A DNA stretch of 41,106 nt, taken from an uncultured Gammaproteobacteria bacterium. Lineage in GTDB: Bacteria; Pseudomonadota; Gammaproteobacteria; Nitrosococcales; Methylophagaceae. Positions 28,173 through 37,209 of the stretch are shown here, piece after piece. The translations under genes were made by a program, and so were the position numbers. The stretch spans positions 1 through 41,106 of the forward strand of contig CALCCU010000133.1 in NCBI GenBank assembly GCA_937900515.1. The letters are read 5' to 3'. Below the pieces are notes generated by a model. It had not been told where the DNA came from. It did no database searches and was given only the letters and a program-made list of their open reading frames with translations. The number at the start of each line of letters is the position of its first letter. The first letter of the stretch is position 1.

Positions 28173-28197
28173 ATTCTTGACTAAATTACTCAGCATT
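28173..28197 (+). promoter_or_regulatory. IscR type-1-like operator
   Basis: The 25 bases from ATTCTTGACT to CAGCATT match 21 of 25 positions of the recalled E. coli IscR type 1 consensus (ATASYYGACTRWWWYAGTCRRSTAT). They cover the -35 hexamer of the erpA promoter. In E. coli, [2Fe-2S]-IscR represses erpA through such a site. An iscR gene is not in this window, so the regulator is inferred. Confidence 0.65.
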
Positions 28198-28204
28198 GGA
28201 TAAT
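28177..28204 (+). promoter_or_regulatory. erpA promoter
   Basis: TTGACT (28177-28182), a 16-base spacer and GATAAT (28199-28204) give five of six matches in each hexamer to the sigma-70 consensus. The predicted start lies about 25-30 bases before the erpA ATG, and the IscR-like site overlaps the -35 and spacer. This separates erpA from the bactofilin gene. Confidence 0.65.
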
Positions 28205-28237
28205 AGCGTATTAAGTACTTAAATTTTGGAGCTCACC

Positions 28238-28579
28238 ATGAGTGAAATACCTAGTCCCGTCAACTTTACCGATGCAGCAGCTAATAAAGTAAGCACGCTT
28301 ATCGAAGAAGAAGGTAACGACCAACTTAAATTACGTGTATTCATCACTGGTGGCGGTTGCTCTGGTTTTCAATACGGGTTTACCTTCGAAGAAGAAATTA
28401 GTGAAGGTGATACGCAAGTTGAAAAATCCGGCGTAATGCTATTAATTGATCCAACTAGCTACCAGTATCTTGTTGGTGCAGAAATTGATTACACCGATGG
28501 TGTTGAAGGCTCACAGTTTGTAATTCGCAACCCTAATGCCACAACAACATGTGGTTGTGGCTCTTCTTTTTCACCCTAA
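28238..28579 (+). CDS. erpA: Iron-sulfur cluster insertion protein ErpA
   Basis: ErpA is an A-type carrier that delivers Fe-S clusters to essential apoproteins such as IspG/H. The start is the ATG at 28238; a TTG 12 bases upstream is part of the TTGGAG ribosome site. The three cluster-ligand cysteines are present: C41 in [12 protein letters not shown], and C105 and C107 in [10 protein letters not shown]. Length 113 is normal (E. coli 114). [17 protein letters not shown] opens the fold. It is preceded by an IscR-like operator and followed by a strong terminator. Confidence 0.97.
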   Translation: MSEIPSPVNFTDAAANKVSTLIEEEGNDQLKLRVFITGGGCSGFQYGFTFEEEISEGDTQVEKSGVMLLIDPTSYQYLVGAEIDYTDGVEGSQFVIRNPNATTTCGCGSSFSP

Positions 28580-28604
28580 GATCGTCGCACTACATTCATT
28601 AAAT

Positions 28605-28634
28605 AAAAAAAGCCGGTTTAAACCGGCTTTTTTT
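28605..28634. terminator. Bidirectional terminator between erpA and mnmE
   Basis: A 30-bp perfect palindrome: A-tract, AGCCGGTTT/AAACCGGCT (28611-28628) and T-tract (28628-28634). It lies between the convergent erpA and mnmE genes and terminates transcription from both sides. The GC-rich core with T-tracts on both strands is a canonical intrinsic terminator. Confidence 0.93.
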
Positions 28635-28670
28635 ATTAGTCCTAAGCATATCAGTAGGTAGAGTTAAGGC

Positions 28671-30011
28671 TTATTTGCCTATACAGAAGCTTGAGAATAT
28701 CTTATCTAACAGATCCTCATTACTAAATGTGCCCGTGATTTCTCCAAGAGCATGCTGTGCTTGCCGTAGCTCTTCTGCAAGCAACTCACCAGCCCCCATT
28801 CCTGTCAGACAGTTATAACCTGCCTCAATCGCCGCTCGTGCACGCGCAAGCGCTTCTAAATGACGTCCTCGAGCAATAAATACGCCCTCATCTTCAGGAT
28901 GATAGCCAACTGCATCGCATAAGTACTTTTCTAATAAAGGCATACCATCACCCGTTTTTGCAGAAAGGTACAATATTACTTCACCATCTCGTTCAACAAT
29001 TGTCGCCTGCTTGCTTTGTTTATCTATCTTATTACGAATTACAGTCAACGGAATGTGTTGAGGCAATTCAGCACGAATTTGTTCATCCTTCGCAGTCATC
29101 CCTTGGCCATCATCTATAACGAGCAAAATGTGATCTGCTTGGGCTATTTCATTCTGGGTACGACGGATACCTTCTTGTTCAACAATATCATCTGACTCGT
29201 GCAAGCCTGCTGTATCAGAAATGCGTAATGGTAAACCGCCTAGGTTAATTTGCTCACGTAAGATATCTCGTGTCGTACCAGCAACCTCAGTAACGATAGC
29301 AGCGTCATGACCTGCTAGTTGATTGTGTAGGCTTGATTTACCAGCATTAGGTTGACCAGCCAGTACCACACTCATTCCCTCGCGTAATAATCGGCCTTGT
29401 TGTGCGCTCTTAGTTATACCGTCAACTGTTGTTAGTAAGGTTTGTAATTGCTGATCGACGGCCGCTTCAGCAAGAAAGTCAATTTCCTCATCAGCAAAAT
29501 CAATGGCAGCTTCAACATACATTCGCAATTCAGTGAGTTGTGTTAAAAGAGTGTTAACACGTTCAGAAAAAACGCCCTGTAACGATAACATGGCACTTCT
29601 TGCAGCTTGATCAGTCGCACTATCAATTAAATCTGCTACAGCCTCTGCTTGCGCCAGATCCATTTTATTATTTAAAAAAGCACGCTCTGAGAACTCGCCA
29701 GGACGGGCCATTCGAGCACCTAGGCTAATCGCTCTTTGACACAAGCGAGAAAGCACCAAAGGACTACCATGACCCTGGAGCTCTACAACATCTTCACCTG
29801 TAAACGAGGCAGGATTAGGGAAATACAGTGCAATTCCACTATCAATGATTTCACCATCATGATCACGAAAATGACTAAATTTCGCATAACGAGGCTGTGG
29901 TAACGTGCCACAGATCGATTCTGCTATCACTGCACTTTGCTTACCGGATAAACGAACCACACCAACACCGCCTCGTCCAGGCGCAGTCGCTACTGCAACA
30001 ATCGTTTCCAT
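28671..30011 (-). CDS. mnmE: tRNA modification GTPase MnmE
   Basis: MnmE, with MnmG, installs the 5-carboxymethylaminomethyl-type modification at the wobble uridine of certain tRNAs. The N-terminal domain (about 1-118) includes IVAVATAPGRGGVGVVRLSG and GEFSERAFLNNKMDLAQAEAVADLI. The G domain shows G1 GQPNAGKSS at 219-227, VAGTTRD, DTAG and NKID. The protein ends with the essential C-terminal CIGK motif. 446 residues is close to E. coli (454). It lies six bases after yidC, the last gene of the rpmH-rnpA-yidD-yidC-mnmE row. Confidence 0.97.
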   Translation of the reverse strand: METIVAVATAPGRGGVGVVRLSGKQSAVIAESICGTLPQPRYAKFSHFRDHDGEIIDSGIALYFPNPASFTGEDVVELQGHGSPLVLSRLCQRAISLGARMARPGEFSERAFLNNKMDLAQAEAVADLIDSATDQAARSAMLSLQGVFSERVNTLLTQLTELRMYVEAAIDFADEEIDFLAEAAVDQQLQTLLTTVDGITKSAQQGRLLREGMSVVLAGQPNAGKSSLHNQLAGHDAAIVTEVAGTTRDILREQINLGGLPLRISDTAGLHESDDIVEQEGIRRTQNEIAQADHILLVIDDGQGMTAKDEQIRAELPQHIPLTVIRNKIDKQSKQATIVERDGEVILYLSAKTGDGMPLLEKYLCDAVGYHPEDEGVFIARGRHLEALARARAAIEAGYNCLTGMGAGELLAEELRQAQHALGEITGTFSNEDLLDKIFSSFCIGK

Positions 30012-30017
30012 TGGTAA

Positions 30018-31682
30018 CTAAAGCGCGCCTAATTTACGAGTAATGTGCCATTGTTGAGCAATAGACAAAACATTATTCACAACCCAGTACAGCACGAGGC
30101 CTGACGGGAAGAAGGCAAAGAAAACAGTGAAAATAACTGGAAATGCTTTCATCACCATTGCTTGAGCAGGATCTTGTGGTGCAGGGTTTAACTTCTGCTG
30201 GAAGAACATACTTAAACCGAATAATACTGGCAATACAAAGTATGGATCCATCGCAGTGAGATCTTGTAGCCATAGCATGAACGGTGCTTGACGCAATTCA
30301 ATGCTTTCTACCAATACCCAATAGAACGCTAGAAAAACAGGCATTTGAACAAGAATTGGTAAACAACCACCTAGAGGATTAATCTTCTCTGTGCGATATA
30401 AATTCATCATTTCTTGATTGAATTTCTGCTTATCATCACCATAACGCTCTTTCAATGTCGCTAGTTTTGGCGTTAATTTACGCATTGATGCCATTGAGCG
30501 ATAACTCGCTGCAGAAAGTTTATAAAAGGCCAGCTTGATTAATACGGTTAAAAATACAATTGACCAACCCCAGTTATTCGTCAGCTTATGGATCCATTCC
30601 ATAATGGTAAACAAAGGTTGAGAAATAATAGTTAATTTACCAAAATCAACTGTTAAATCTAGGTTCGGTGCAGCAACTTCTAATCGCTGGTATTCCTTTG
30701 GACCTAAAAACATACTGTATTGTGCTTGAGCACTATCGCCAGTCGCAGCCGTAATAGTTGGTAGCTTCATACCTGCCGTATAATTACGTTGATTAATTGA
30801 TTTACCATAAAAAGCATTTTCTTGACCTTGATCAGCAGGGATCAATGCCGCAACAAAATAATGCTGAATCATTGCAGCCCAGCCGCCAGTGACTCCTGTA
30901 CGACTATATGCCGCATCGTCTAAGTCATCGAAGTCTACTTTCTCATACTGATTCGCAGGACTTGAGAAAGTCGCACCCGTAAAGGTATAGATAAAACCAG
31001 AATCCTCTTTGGGACGATTACGGTTAAATTGTGCATACGGATAGGCAGTAAAACGCTCACCACTATTATTTTCTATTTGATAATCGACATCGACTAAATA
31101 GCTATCACGGTGGAATCGATACGTTTTAGTAACATTTAAACCTTCAGATGTTTTCCAATACAAAGGAACGGTAATAGTATCTTCGCCATCAGCAAGCTCA
31201 TAATTCATCTGTTCCGCTTGGTAGGTATCATAATGTGTAGGCGCAGCTGAATCTGAGCGTAATCCTGATTGGACAACAAAATAACGTGATGCTGTTGCAG
31301 CTAATAGCTTAACGGGTTCGTTTGGCTCGCCAGACTCTACTGGGTAAGCAAGCAAATCAAGTTCTTGAATATCGCCACCTAAAGTATCAATGGTGACATC
31401 AATAAGATCAGTTTTAACGTGAATCTTACTACTTGTCGCAACTTCAACACTTTGAGAAATTGCAGGCAAATTATCCATTGAATGAGTAACAGGCATATCT
31501 GGTAAATCATTCGATGGATTAGCAATACTAGTGCTAGGAGGTAAGTCCGCAGCAACTTCATTACTTGCAAATGATTGTTGTGCTTGTTGCTCAGGACGAA
31601 CATAGTCATTCTGCCATGCTTCCCACAATAGCAAGGAGACAATAAGCAATCCGAAAACAAAAAAAGTTCTTAAATTATCCAT
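30018..31682 (-). CDS. yidC: Membrane protein insertase YidC
   Basis: YidC inserts inner-membrane proteins alone or with SecYEG. The first membrane segment is at residues 5-22. A large periplasmic beta-super-sandwich domain spans about 55-340 ([21 protein letters not shown]). The conserved insertase core follows, with [41 protein letters not shown] and [17 protein letters not shown]. 554 residues is typical of the Gram-negative form (E. coli 548). It overlaps yidD by eight bases, pointing to coupled translation. Confidence 0.97.
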   Translation of the reverse strand: MDNLRTFFVFGLLIVSLLLWEAWQNDYVRPEQQAQQSFASNEVAADLPPSTSIANPSNDLPDMPVTHSMDNLPAISQSVEVATSSKIHVKTDLIDVTIDTLGGDIQELDLLAYPVESGEPNEPVKLLAATASRYFVVQSGLRSDSAAPTHYDTYQAEQMNYELADGEDTITVPLYWKTSEGLNVTKTYRFHRDSYLVDVDYQIENNSGERFTAYPYAQFNRNRPKEDSGFIYTFTGATFSSPANQYEKVDFDDLDDAAYSRTGVTGGWAAMIQHYFVAALIPADQGQENAFYGKSINQRNYTAGMKLPTITAATGDSAQAQYSMFLGPKEYQRLEVAAPNLDLTVDFGKLTIISQPLFTIMEWIHKLTNNWGWSIVFLTVLIKLAFYKLSAASYRSMASMRKLTPKLATLKERYGDDKQKFNQEMMNLYRTEKINPLGGCLPILVQMPVFLAFYWVLVESIELRQAPFMLWLQDLTAMDPYFVLPVLFGLSMFFQQKLNPAPQDPAQAMVMKAFPVIFTVFFAFFPSGLVLYWVVNNVLSIAQQWHITRKLGAL

Positions 31683-31935
31683 TATGTGTATGTTTCTTTA
31701 ATTCAGGAATAGGATCTAAACCACCCTCATGCCAAGGGTGACAACGTGAAAGTCGACGCAAGCCAAGCCAAGTGCCTTTGACAGCACCAAAGCGATCAAT
31801 TGCGCCTATCATATAATGAGAACAAGTTGGTTGAAAGCGACAATTGTCGCCCAGTAGAGGACTAACGATGAGTTGATATGCTCGGACGAGCATCGTCAAG
31901 ATTCTTTTTGCCACTGCGCTACCACGGTTAACCAA
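31675..31935 (-). CDS. yidD: Membrane protein insertion efficiency factor YidD
   Basis: YidD is a small membrane-associated protein assisting YidC-dependent insertion. The diagnostic segment is [46 protein letters not shown], with its three conserved cysteines. The start is uncertain. TTG at 31935 has GGAG five bases upstream and gives 86 residues but overlaps rnpA by 40 bases. GTG at 31914 gives 79 residues ([15 protein letters not shown]), closer to the family N-terminus, but has a weaker ribosome site. The gene's end overlaps the yidC start. Confidence 0.92.
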   Translation of the reverse strand: MVNRGSAVAKRILTMLVRAYQLIVSPLLGDNCRFQPTCSHYMIGAIDRFGAVKGTWLGLRRLSRCHPWHEGGLDPIPELKKHTHNG

Positions 31936-32252
31936 TGTCGCTCCAATGCTTTACTTAACTCAGCAGAATCACGCTTAGTAATATCTGGTCGAGTTAGTAC
32001 AACAATATCTATGTTGGCAAAGTCGGATTGATGCAGTCTGAAAGACTCACGAATAATCCGCTTCAATCGGTTGCGGCGTGTTGCTAATTTAAGATGTTTC
32101 TTAGCTATCGCTAAACCCAAGCGAGGATTTCCCACCGAATTTTCAACCGTTAAGATCGTCAAACCGTTACCACTTACACGTTTGGCCTGACGAAATACCC
32201 GAGAATAATCTCTCGGGTTATTCATTTTCATGGCCCGGCTAAATGCTGCCAA
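31896..32252 (-). CDS. rnpA: Ribonuclease P protein component
   Basis: RnpA is the protein subunit of RNase P, which matures the 5' ends of tRNAs. The start is a TTG at 32252 preceded by AAGGAG; its product [20 protein letters not shown] aligns with the usual FSR..RL..P..F..VF N-terminus, and a nearby ATG (32257) is out of frame. The central RNA-binding signature is [34 protein letters not shown]. The C-terminal helix contains [11 protein letters not shown]. 118 residues is normal. The end overlaps yidD. Confidence 0.96.
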   Translation of the reverse strand: MAAFSRAMKMNNPRDYSRVFRQAKRVSGNGLTILTVENSVGNPRLGLAIAKKHLKLATRRNRLKRIIRESFRLHQSDFANIDIVVLTRPDITKRDSAELSKALERHWLTVVAQWQKES

Positions 32253-32282
32253 GTCATGCTCTCCTTAAAAAGCTAAAGAGAA

Positions 32283-32417
32283 TTATACTGTTAAGCTTGC
32301 ACGACCTTTAGCACGACGAGCGTTGATAATACGACGTCCACCAACAGTTTTCATGCGAGCACGGAAACCGTGAGTACGTTTACGTTTGATATTACTAGGC
32401 TGAAAAGTTCTTTTCAT
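32283..32417 (-). CDS. rpmH: 50S ribosomal protein L34
   Basis: A 44-residue highly basic protein: [18 protein letters not shown], then [26 protein letters not shown] in order. This is the near-universal L34 sequence. It is too short for many gene callers. It starts at 32417 with a GGAG 12 bases upstream and lies 30 bases before rnpA. A consensus-like promoter is found about 75 bases upstream. It is the first gene of the rpmH-rnpA-yidD-yidC-mnmE unit, divergent from dnaA. Confidence 0.98.
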   Translation of the reverse strand: MKRTFQPSNIKRKRTHGFRARMKTVGGRRIINARRAKGRASLTV

Positions 32418-32490
32418 TTCACCAACTCCACTATGTTAATTCTGGTTTTCTCCCTGCAAGAAAGATCTCAACACGGACAAAAGGGCTGGA

Positions 32491-32520
32491 ATTATACTGT
32501 TTAGAAAGACAACAAGTCAA
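32491..32520 (-). promoter_or_regulatory. rpmH operon promoter
   Basis: On the minus strand TTGACT (32520-32515), an 18-base spacer and TATAAT (32496-32491) give five of six and six of six matches to the sigma-70 consensus. The predicted start is about 65 bases before rpmH. This is the strongest promoter seen in the window, as expected for a ribosomal protein operon. Confidence 0.8.
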
Positions 32521-32603
32521 ATACAACTTACTTATAAACTGTATGATTTCTCTTAATTAAAAATTAATGTCACTGATACGTTTAATCGCTCACCGACAAT
32601 CAT

Positions 32604-32609
32604 TATAAT
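32604..32609 (+). promoter_or_regulatory. Possible dnaA -10 element
   Basis: TATAAT at 32604-32609 is a perfect -10 hexamer 50 bases before the dnaA GTG, but the sequence 17 bases upstream (TTTAAT) is a poor -35. AAGGAG at 32649-32654 is the ribosome site. The promoter call is tentative because the area is generally AT-rich. Confidence 0.35.
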
Positions 32610-32659
32610 ATGCCATTATATCCTATCTCTTTCCGCCCACCTATTTTTAAGGAGTCGCC

Positions 32660-34012
32660 GTGTCATCACCCTTATGGGAAAAATGTCTATCCCATCTCGA
32701 AGGTGAGCTATCAGCTCAGCAGCTGAACACATGGCTTCGTCCATTACAGGCAATCGAAGAACAGGATAGTTTACGCCTCCTAGCCCCGAACCCTTATGTC
32801 CAGTCATGGGTACAAGAGCAGCTTGAAACAAAAATAATTCAGCTTATAGGTGCGCTAAGCCAAGGTAAAGTCACTTCAGTAGTGGTTGAAGTAGGCACAG
32901 AAAAACCCGCAGCTAATCCCATTCATCAACGGACAGCATTGAAATCTAAAGCTCCAGATGCGCCAACCGAGAAACCAGAACCAGCCTTAAGCAGCCCAAT
33001 TAACCCTGCCTTTACCTTTGATTCTTTTGTAGAGGGTAAGTCAAACCAAATTGCGCGTGCGGCATCACTACATGTTGCAGAATCTCCAGGTACTAGTGGA
33101 TATAACCCTCTATTCCTTTATGGCGGAACGGGCCTTGGTAAAACTCATTTGATGCTTGCGGTTGCCAATCAAATCCTTAAAGACGATCCAAAAGCGCGCG
33201 TAATTTATTTATCGTCAGAAAGATTCGTGCAAGACATGATTACAGCAATGCGCACCAACTCCATGGAAAAATTCAAAGCACATTACCGAAGTGCGGATGC
33301 ATTATTGATCGATGATATTCAATTTTTTGCAAAAAAAGAACGTTCTCAAGAAGAGTTCTTCTATACCTTCAATAGTCTATTAGAAGGTCAAAAGCAGATT
33401 ATTCTTACTTGTGATCGTTTCCCTAAAGAAGTGCAAAACTTGGATGAGCGCCTTCAATCTCGCCTAGGCTGGGGCTTAACTATTGCCGTTGAACCACCAG
33501 AACTAGAAACACGCGTTGCCATTCTTATCAAAAAAGCACAACAAAACCTGATCTCATTACCTGAAGATGTAGCTTTTTTCATCGCTCAGAGAATTAAATC
33601 AAATGTGCGAGATCTTGAAGGTGCATTGCAGCGGGTAATGGCTTTTGCTCGTTTTACTAATCAGCCTCTTTCTATCGAAATGGCTCAAGAAGCACTTAAA
33701 GATTTATTAGCGCTACATCAAAAACTGGTCACACTTGAAAGCATTCAAAAAATTGTTGCTGAATACTTCAAGCTTCGTGTGGCAGATCTATTATCAAAAA
33801 AACGGACACGCTCCATCGCTCGTCCTCGTCAAATTGCTATGGCGTTAGCGAAAGAGTTAACCAGCCACAGCTTACCTGAAATTGGCGATGCCTTCGGTGG
33901 ACGTGACCACACAACTGTTTTACATGCCACCCGCAAGGTTGCTGAACTCAAAGAAACAGATATTAGAGTCGCTGAAGACTACCGTAATTTACTTCGAACC
34001 TTATCGAGTTAA
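32660..34012 (+). CDS. dnaA: Chromosomal replication initiator DnaA
   Basis: DnaA is the AAA+ protein that opens the replication origin. The start is a GTG with AAGGAG six bases away; E. coli dnaA also uses GTG. Domain I (1-80, [27 protein letters not shown]) is followed by a short linker (about 81-118). The AAA+ domain has Walker [10 protein letters not shown] at 155-163 and Walker B LLIDDI at 215-220. Domain IV carries the DnaA-box-binding signature [15 protein letters not shown]. 450 residues is normal. It is 15 bases before dnaN. Confidence 0.98.
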   Translation: MSSPLWEKCLSHLEGELSAQQLNTWLRPLQAIEEQDSLRLLAPNPYVQSWVQEQLETKIIQLIGALSQGKVTSVVVEVGTEKPAANPIHQRTALKSKAPDAPTEKPEPALSSPINPAFTFDSFVEGKSNQIARAASLHVAESPGTSGYNPLFLYGGTGLGKTHLMLAVANQILKDDPKARVIYLSSERFVQDMITAMRTNSMEKFKAHYRSADALLIDDIQFFAKKERSQEEFFYTFNSLLEGQKQIILTCDRFPKEVQNLDERLQSRLGWGLTIAVEPPELETRVAILIKKAQQNLISLPEDVAFFIAQRIKSNVRDLEGALQRVMAFARFTNQPLSIEMAQEALKDLLALHQKLVTLESIQKIVAEYFKLRVADLLSKKRTRSIARPRQIAMALAKELTSHSLPEIGDAFGGRDHTTVLHATRKVAELKETDIRVAEDYRNLLRTLSS

Positions 34013-34027
34013 ACTGAGAACTTAATC

Positions 34028-35131
34028 ATGCAATTTACTGTTAGCCAAGAAACAATTGCCCGCCCGCTTCAACTAGTTTGTAGTATTGTTGAACGCCGCG
34101 CTGCGCTGCCTATCTTATCGACAATATTATTACGTGCACATGGTAATCAACTCTCAATGACCAGTACCGATATGGAGCTGGAAATGATTGCAACCTTAGC
34201 TGTCGCCGTTGAAGAGGAAGGTAAAACAACCGTTTCTGCTCGTAAATTTCTTGATATTTGTCGTGCACTACCTAGTAATGCAACTATCAGCTTCAAAGCG
34301 AAAGACAATAAAGCTGTCGTTCGAGCAGGAAAAAGTCGCTTCTCATTAGCAACGTTAGCAGCGGAAGACTTTCCCGACAGTGAAGGTGCTAATTACGTTG
34401 ATGAGATTAGCCTGCCGCAGTCAGCGCTAAAATCGCTATTAGACGAAACTAGCTTTGCAATGGCGAGCCAAGATGTCCGTTATTATTTAAATGGTTTATT
34501 GCTTGAACGTGAAGGAGCAGATTTACGCGCTGTCGCGACAGATGGCCACCGTCTAGCACTCGGTAGCATCACTACCAATAACACTGTTGCCGAAAAAAAT
34601 AATATTATTATTCCTCGCAAAGCGATTATGGAGTTAGGGCGCTTACTCAATGATACTGACGACATGGTAAATCTTGCATTCAGTAACCAACAGATCAAAG
34701 TTGAGCTTCCTGACTTACACTTCACATCAAAACTTATCGATGGTCAATTTCCTAACTACGAACGCGTTCTACCTCTTGGTGGTGACAAAATCGTAGTAGC
34801 TGATCGAGAAGAGCTTAAACAGGCATTATCTCGTGCAGCTATCTTATCTAATGATAAACACAGAAGCGTTCGAATTAACCTTGAGCCTGGTTTATTCAAA
34901 GCCACCGTAACCAATCAAGAACAAGAAGTAGCCGAAGAAGAAATTACGGTTGAATATCAAGGCTCATCGCTAGAAATTGCCTTCAACAATGCCTACTTAT
35001 TAGACTTACTCAATGCAATTCCTGACGATAAAGTCAGAATGGTCTTTACTGATGACAATAGCAGCGTATTAATTACCCCTGCCGATGAAAAGCTAGAACG
35101 GCAGTATGTCGTAATGCCAATGCGCCTGTAG
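34028..35131 (+). CDS. dnaN: DNA polymerase III beta subunit (sliding clamp)
   Basis: DnaN forms the dimeric ring that tethers polymerase III to DNA. The three repeated clamp domains are present; recognisable segments are MQFTVSQETIARPLQLVCSIVERR, LPILSTILLRA, YYLNGLLLE, ATDGHRLALG, FPNYERVLP and the C-terminal YVVMPMRL, which lines the hydrophobic protein-binding pocket. 367 residues matches E. coli (366). In many relatives recF and gyrB follow; here ybiI follows 13 bases later. Confidence 0.98.
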   Translation: MQFTVSQETIARPLQLVCSIVERRAALPILSTILLRAHGNQLSMTSTDMELEMIATLAVAVEEEGKTTVSARKFLDICRALPSNATISFKAKDNKAVVRAGKSRFSLATLAAEDFPDSEGANYVDEISLPQSALKSLLDETSFAMASQDVRYYLNGLLLEREGADLRAVATDGHRLALGSITTNNTVAEKNNIIIPRKAIMELGRLLNDTDDMVNLAFSNQQIKVELPDLHFTSKLIDGQFPNYERVLPLGGDKIVVADREELKQALSRAAILSNDKHRSVRINLEPGLFKATVTNQEQEVAEEEITVEYQGSSLEIAFNNAYLLDLLNAIPDDKVRMVFTDDNSSVLITPADEKLERQYVVMPMRL

Positions 35132-35144
35132 AGAAGAACATATA

Positions 35145-35411
35145 ATGGCAGGCGGATGGTCAAAAGATGGTGCAGTTCAGGATCAGATAGATGCAAGTGT
35201 AGAAGATGCTATATCTCAAGCACGAAGTAAACTACCGCAAGGCGACAGCCTTTCATATTGCGAAGAATGTGATAAAGCAATTCCAGAAGCTCGCCAAAAA
35301 GCAATACCGGGCGTACATTTATGCGTACATTGCCAAAGTAAGTTAGATGAAAAAGAGAAACAATCATCACTTTTCAATCGCCGTGGCAGTAAAGGTAGTC
35401 AGCTAAAATAG
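35145..35411 (+). CDS. ybiI: DksA/TraR-family zinc-finger protein (YbiI-like)
   Basis: An 88-residue protein with the C4 zinc finger C39-x2-C42 ... C60-x2-C63, within the DksA/TraR signature IPEARQKAIPGVHLCVHCQ. It resembles E. coli YbiI in length and at both ends (GW..D.AV..QI near the start, NRRGSK.SQL at the end). It lacks DksA's long coiled coil with its acidic tip, so binding in the RNA polymerase secondary channel is not assured. Function is unknown. It is 13 bases after dnaN and probably cotranscribed, a position that is unusual in my experience. Confidence 0.9.
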   Translation: MAGGWSKDGAVQDQIDASVEDAISQARSKLPQGDSLSYCEECDKAIPEARQKAIPGVHLCVHCQSKLDEKEKQSSLFNRRGSKGSQLK

Positions 35412-35420
35412 CCTGAATAC

Positions 35421-35450
35421 TAGGTTCTACAAAGCCAAGCATAAAACCTA
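35421..35450. terminator. Weak inverted repeat between convergent genes
   Basis: TAGGTT (35421-35426) and AACCTA (35445-35450) pair across an 18-base loop in the 46-base gap between ybiI and the antiporter gene. There is no GC-rich stem or T-tract, so terminator function is doubtful. Confidence 0.2.
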
Positions 35451-35457
35451 TCTTAGC

Positions 35458-37191
35458 TTAATGCCTTAACTCACCCATAACCACTTTATTCTCAGTGACT
35501 TTCTTCACAACATCTCGGTAGTAATCTTCTCTAAACGCATCTGTGACACGTGCCACTTCCTCTGCACCAACACCATTACCGAGCAAGACCTCTTCCGTCA
35601 ATCTCAGGCTTGTTTCTAAGGTATCAGATACCGTTGTGGTTGCCCCATACCCTATAAGCGTCGCGCAATGCTTTCTATCAATAGCTCGTGCATGAATAGG
35701 CATATCGGCATAAAACTGACGAACCTGTGTCACTAACCTATTTACACTCTCAGGATCTTCCAGCGCGATAACTAACATTTTAGCTCTATCTGCACCTGCT
35801 GCTTGTAATACTTTAAGCTTGCTTGCATCACCAAAAAATACCGGAAACCCTTGTTTACGAGCGTGTGTAACTCTATCTTGCTTCATATCTAGAGCAACAT
35901 ACGACACACCAGCTTCACCAAGTATCGCGCCAATACGAGCACCAACACGACCAAAGCCCGCCAAAATAACATGATGTTCTGAGTCATCAAATAACTGTGC
36001 TGATGCCGCATCATCCGATGCGTTAGGAGTATAGAAACGTAATAGAAGTGAATTAGCCAACATTACCACAAAAGGAGTCAATACCATTGATAACGCAATA
36101 ACAACCGTAAGAAGGTGGCCAATTTCAGCAGCCAAGACACCTGAAACTGTCGCAACGCCAAATAAAATAAAACCAAACTCGCCACTTTGTGAAAGCAATA
36201 CGCCTGTTTGTAAGGCTAAATCATGACGGGCACCACTTAGTCTTGCTAAGCCATACACTACAGCTGTTTTAATCACCATCAGACCTATTGTTAACCCAAT
36301 AATTAATCCGAGGCGGTCCAATAACAAGCCAAAGTCGATCCCCATGCCTACAGTCATGAAAAATAGACCCAGTAGAATTCCTCTAAATGGCAAAATATCT
36401 GCTTCTATTTGATGCCTGAAATGTGACTCGGCAATCATTACTCCAGCGATAAATGCACCTAAAGCCATCGATAAACCAACAGACTCCATTAACCATGCCA
36501 CCCCTAAAACAAGTAATACAGCCATGGCTATAAATACTTCAGGATCTTGGCTAGCAACTATTCGACCTAAGATTGGGTTCAATAAATATCGGCCAGCAAT
36601 TAATAAACCGACAATCGTTAATAGCGCATAAAAAAGATCAAATTCTGTTGTTGGAACACCAGCTTGACTACCAGATAGATAAGACACAAGAGCTAATAAA
36701 GGAACGACAGCTAAATCTTGTAATAGCAAAATAGAAAAAGACATTTTTCCCATAGCCGTTCCGATTCCTCCTCGCTCAGAAAGAAGCTTCAAACAAAAGG
36801 CTGTTGATGATAAAGCGAGGCCGAAACCAATAACAATCGCACTTTTATGAGGCTGGCCAGACCAAACAGAGATCAAATAAATGACTGCAGCAGTCAGTAA
36901 TAGCTGCCCTAAGCCTAAGCCAACAACCATTTTACGCATTTGCCAAAGCTTTTCAGGCTTCAGCTCTATCCCTAAAACAAATAGTAAGAAGATGACACCA
37001 AACTCACCTAAATGACGAATCTTTTCGACTTCATCAATCACACCTAATCCCCAAGGACCAAGAATTGCACCAGCAGTTAAATAGCCTAATATTGCTCCGA
37101 GACGTACAGCATGAAAAGCAGGAACAACCACTACTGTAGCTAATAGTATTGCTAATATATCAATTAAATAATTCGCAGTTTCATGTTCCAT
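35458..37191 (-). CDS. CPA2-family cation:proton antiporter with TrkA-N domain (Kef-type)
   Basis: A 577-residue inner-membrane antiporter, probably K+/H+. About twelve hydrophobic segments fill residues 1-385, with LGAILGYLTAGAILGPWGLG, FLLFVLGIEL and the QD pair at 158-159 in LLQDLAVVPLLAL, which is typical of KefB/KefC. The cytoplasmic TrkA-N (RCK) domain begins near residue 405 with the nucleotide-binding GFGRVGARIG (412-421) and LDMKQDR. A glutathione-gated KefB/C role is possible, but no ancillary kefF/G gene adjoins it. It follows hemY by 18 bases and may be expressed with the hem operon. Confidence 0.93.
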   Translation of the reverse strand: MEHETANYLIDILAILLATVVVVPAFHAVRLGAILGYLTAGAILGPWGLGVIDEVEKIRHLGEFGVIFLLFVLGIELKPEKLWQMRKMVVGLGLGQLLLTAAVIYLISVWSGQPHKSAIVIGFGLALSSTAFCLKLLSERGGIGTAMGKMSFSILLLQDLAVVPLLALVSYLSGSQAGVPTTEFDLFYALLTIVGLLIAGRYLLNPILGRIVASQDPEVFIAMAVLLVLGVAWLMESVGLSMALGAFIAGVMIAESHFRHQIEADILPFRGILLGLFFMTVGMGIDFGLLLDRLGLIIGLTIGLMVIKTAVVYGLARLSGARHDLALQTGVLLSQSGEFGFILFGVATVSGVLAAEIGHLLTVVIALSMVLTPFVVMLANSLLLRFYTPNASDDAASAQLFDDSEHHVILAGFGRVGARIGAILGEAGVSYVALDMKQDRVTHARKQGFPVFFGDASKLKVLQAAGADRAKMLVIALEDPESVNRLVTQVRQFYADMPIHARAIDRKHCATLIGYGATTTVSDTLETSLRLTEEVLLGNGVGAEEVARVTDAFREDYYRDVVKKVTENKVVMGELRH

Positions 37192-37209
37192 TATCGTACT
37201 AGTCCTTGA

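Larger units (their letters stand above)
32418..32659. other. rpmH-dnaA intergenic region (origin-type locus)
   Basis: These 242 bases separate the divergent rpmH and dnaA genes, where many Gammaproteobacteria (for example Pseudomonas) carry oriC. The region is AT-rich, especially about 32521-32630, and holds the rpmH promoter and a possible dnaA promoter. I checked both strands for TTWTNCACA and found none, so an origin here is not supported by DnaA boxes. No small gene was seen. Confidence 0.5.
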
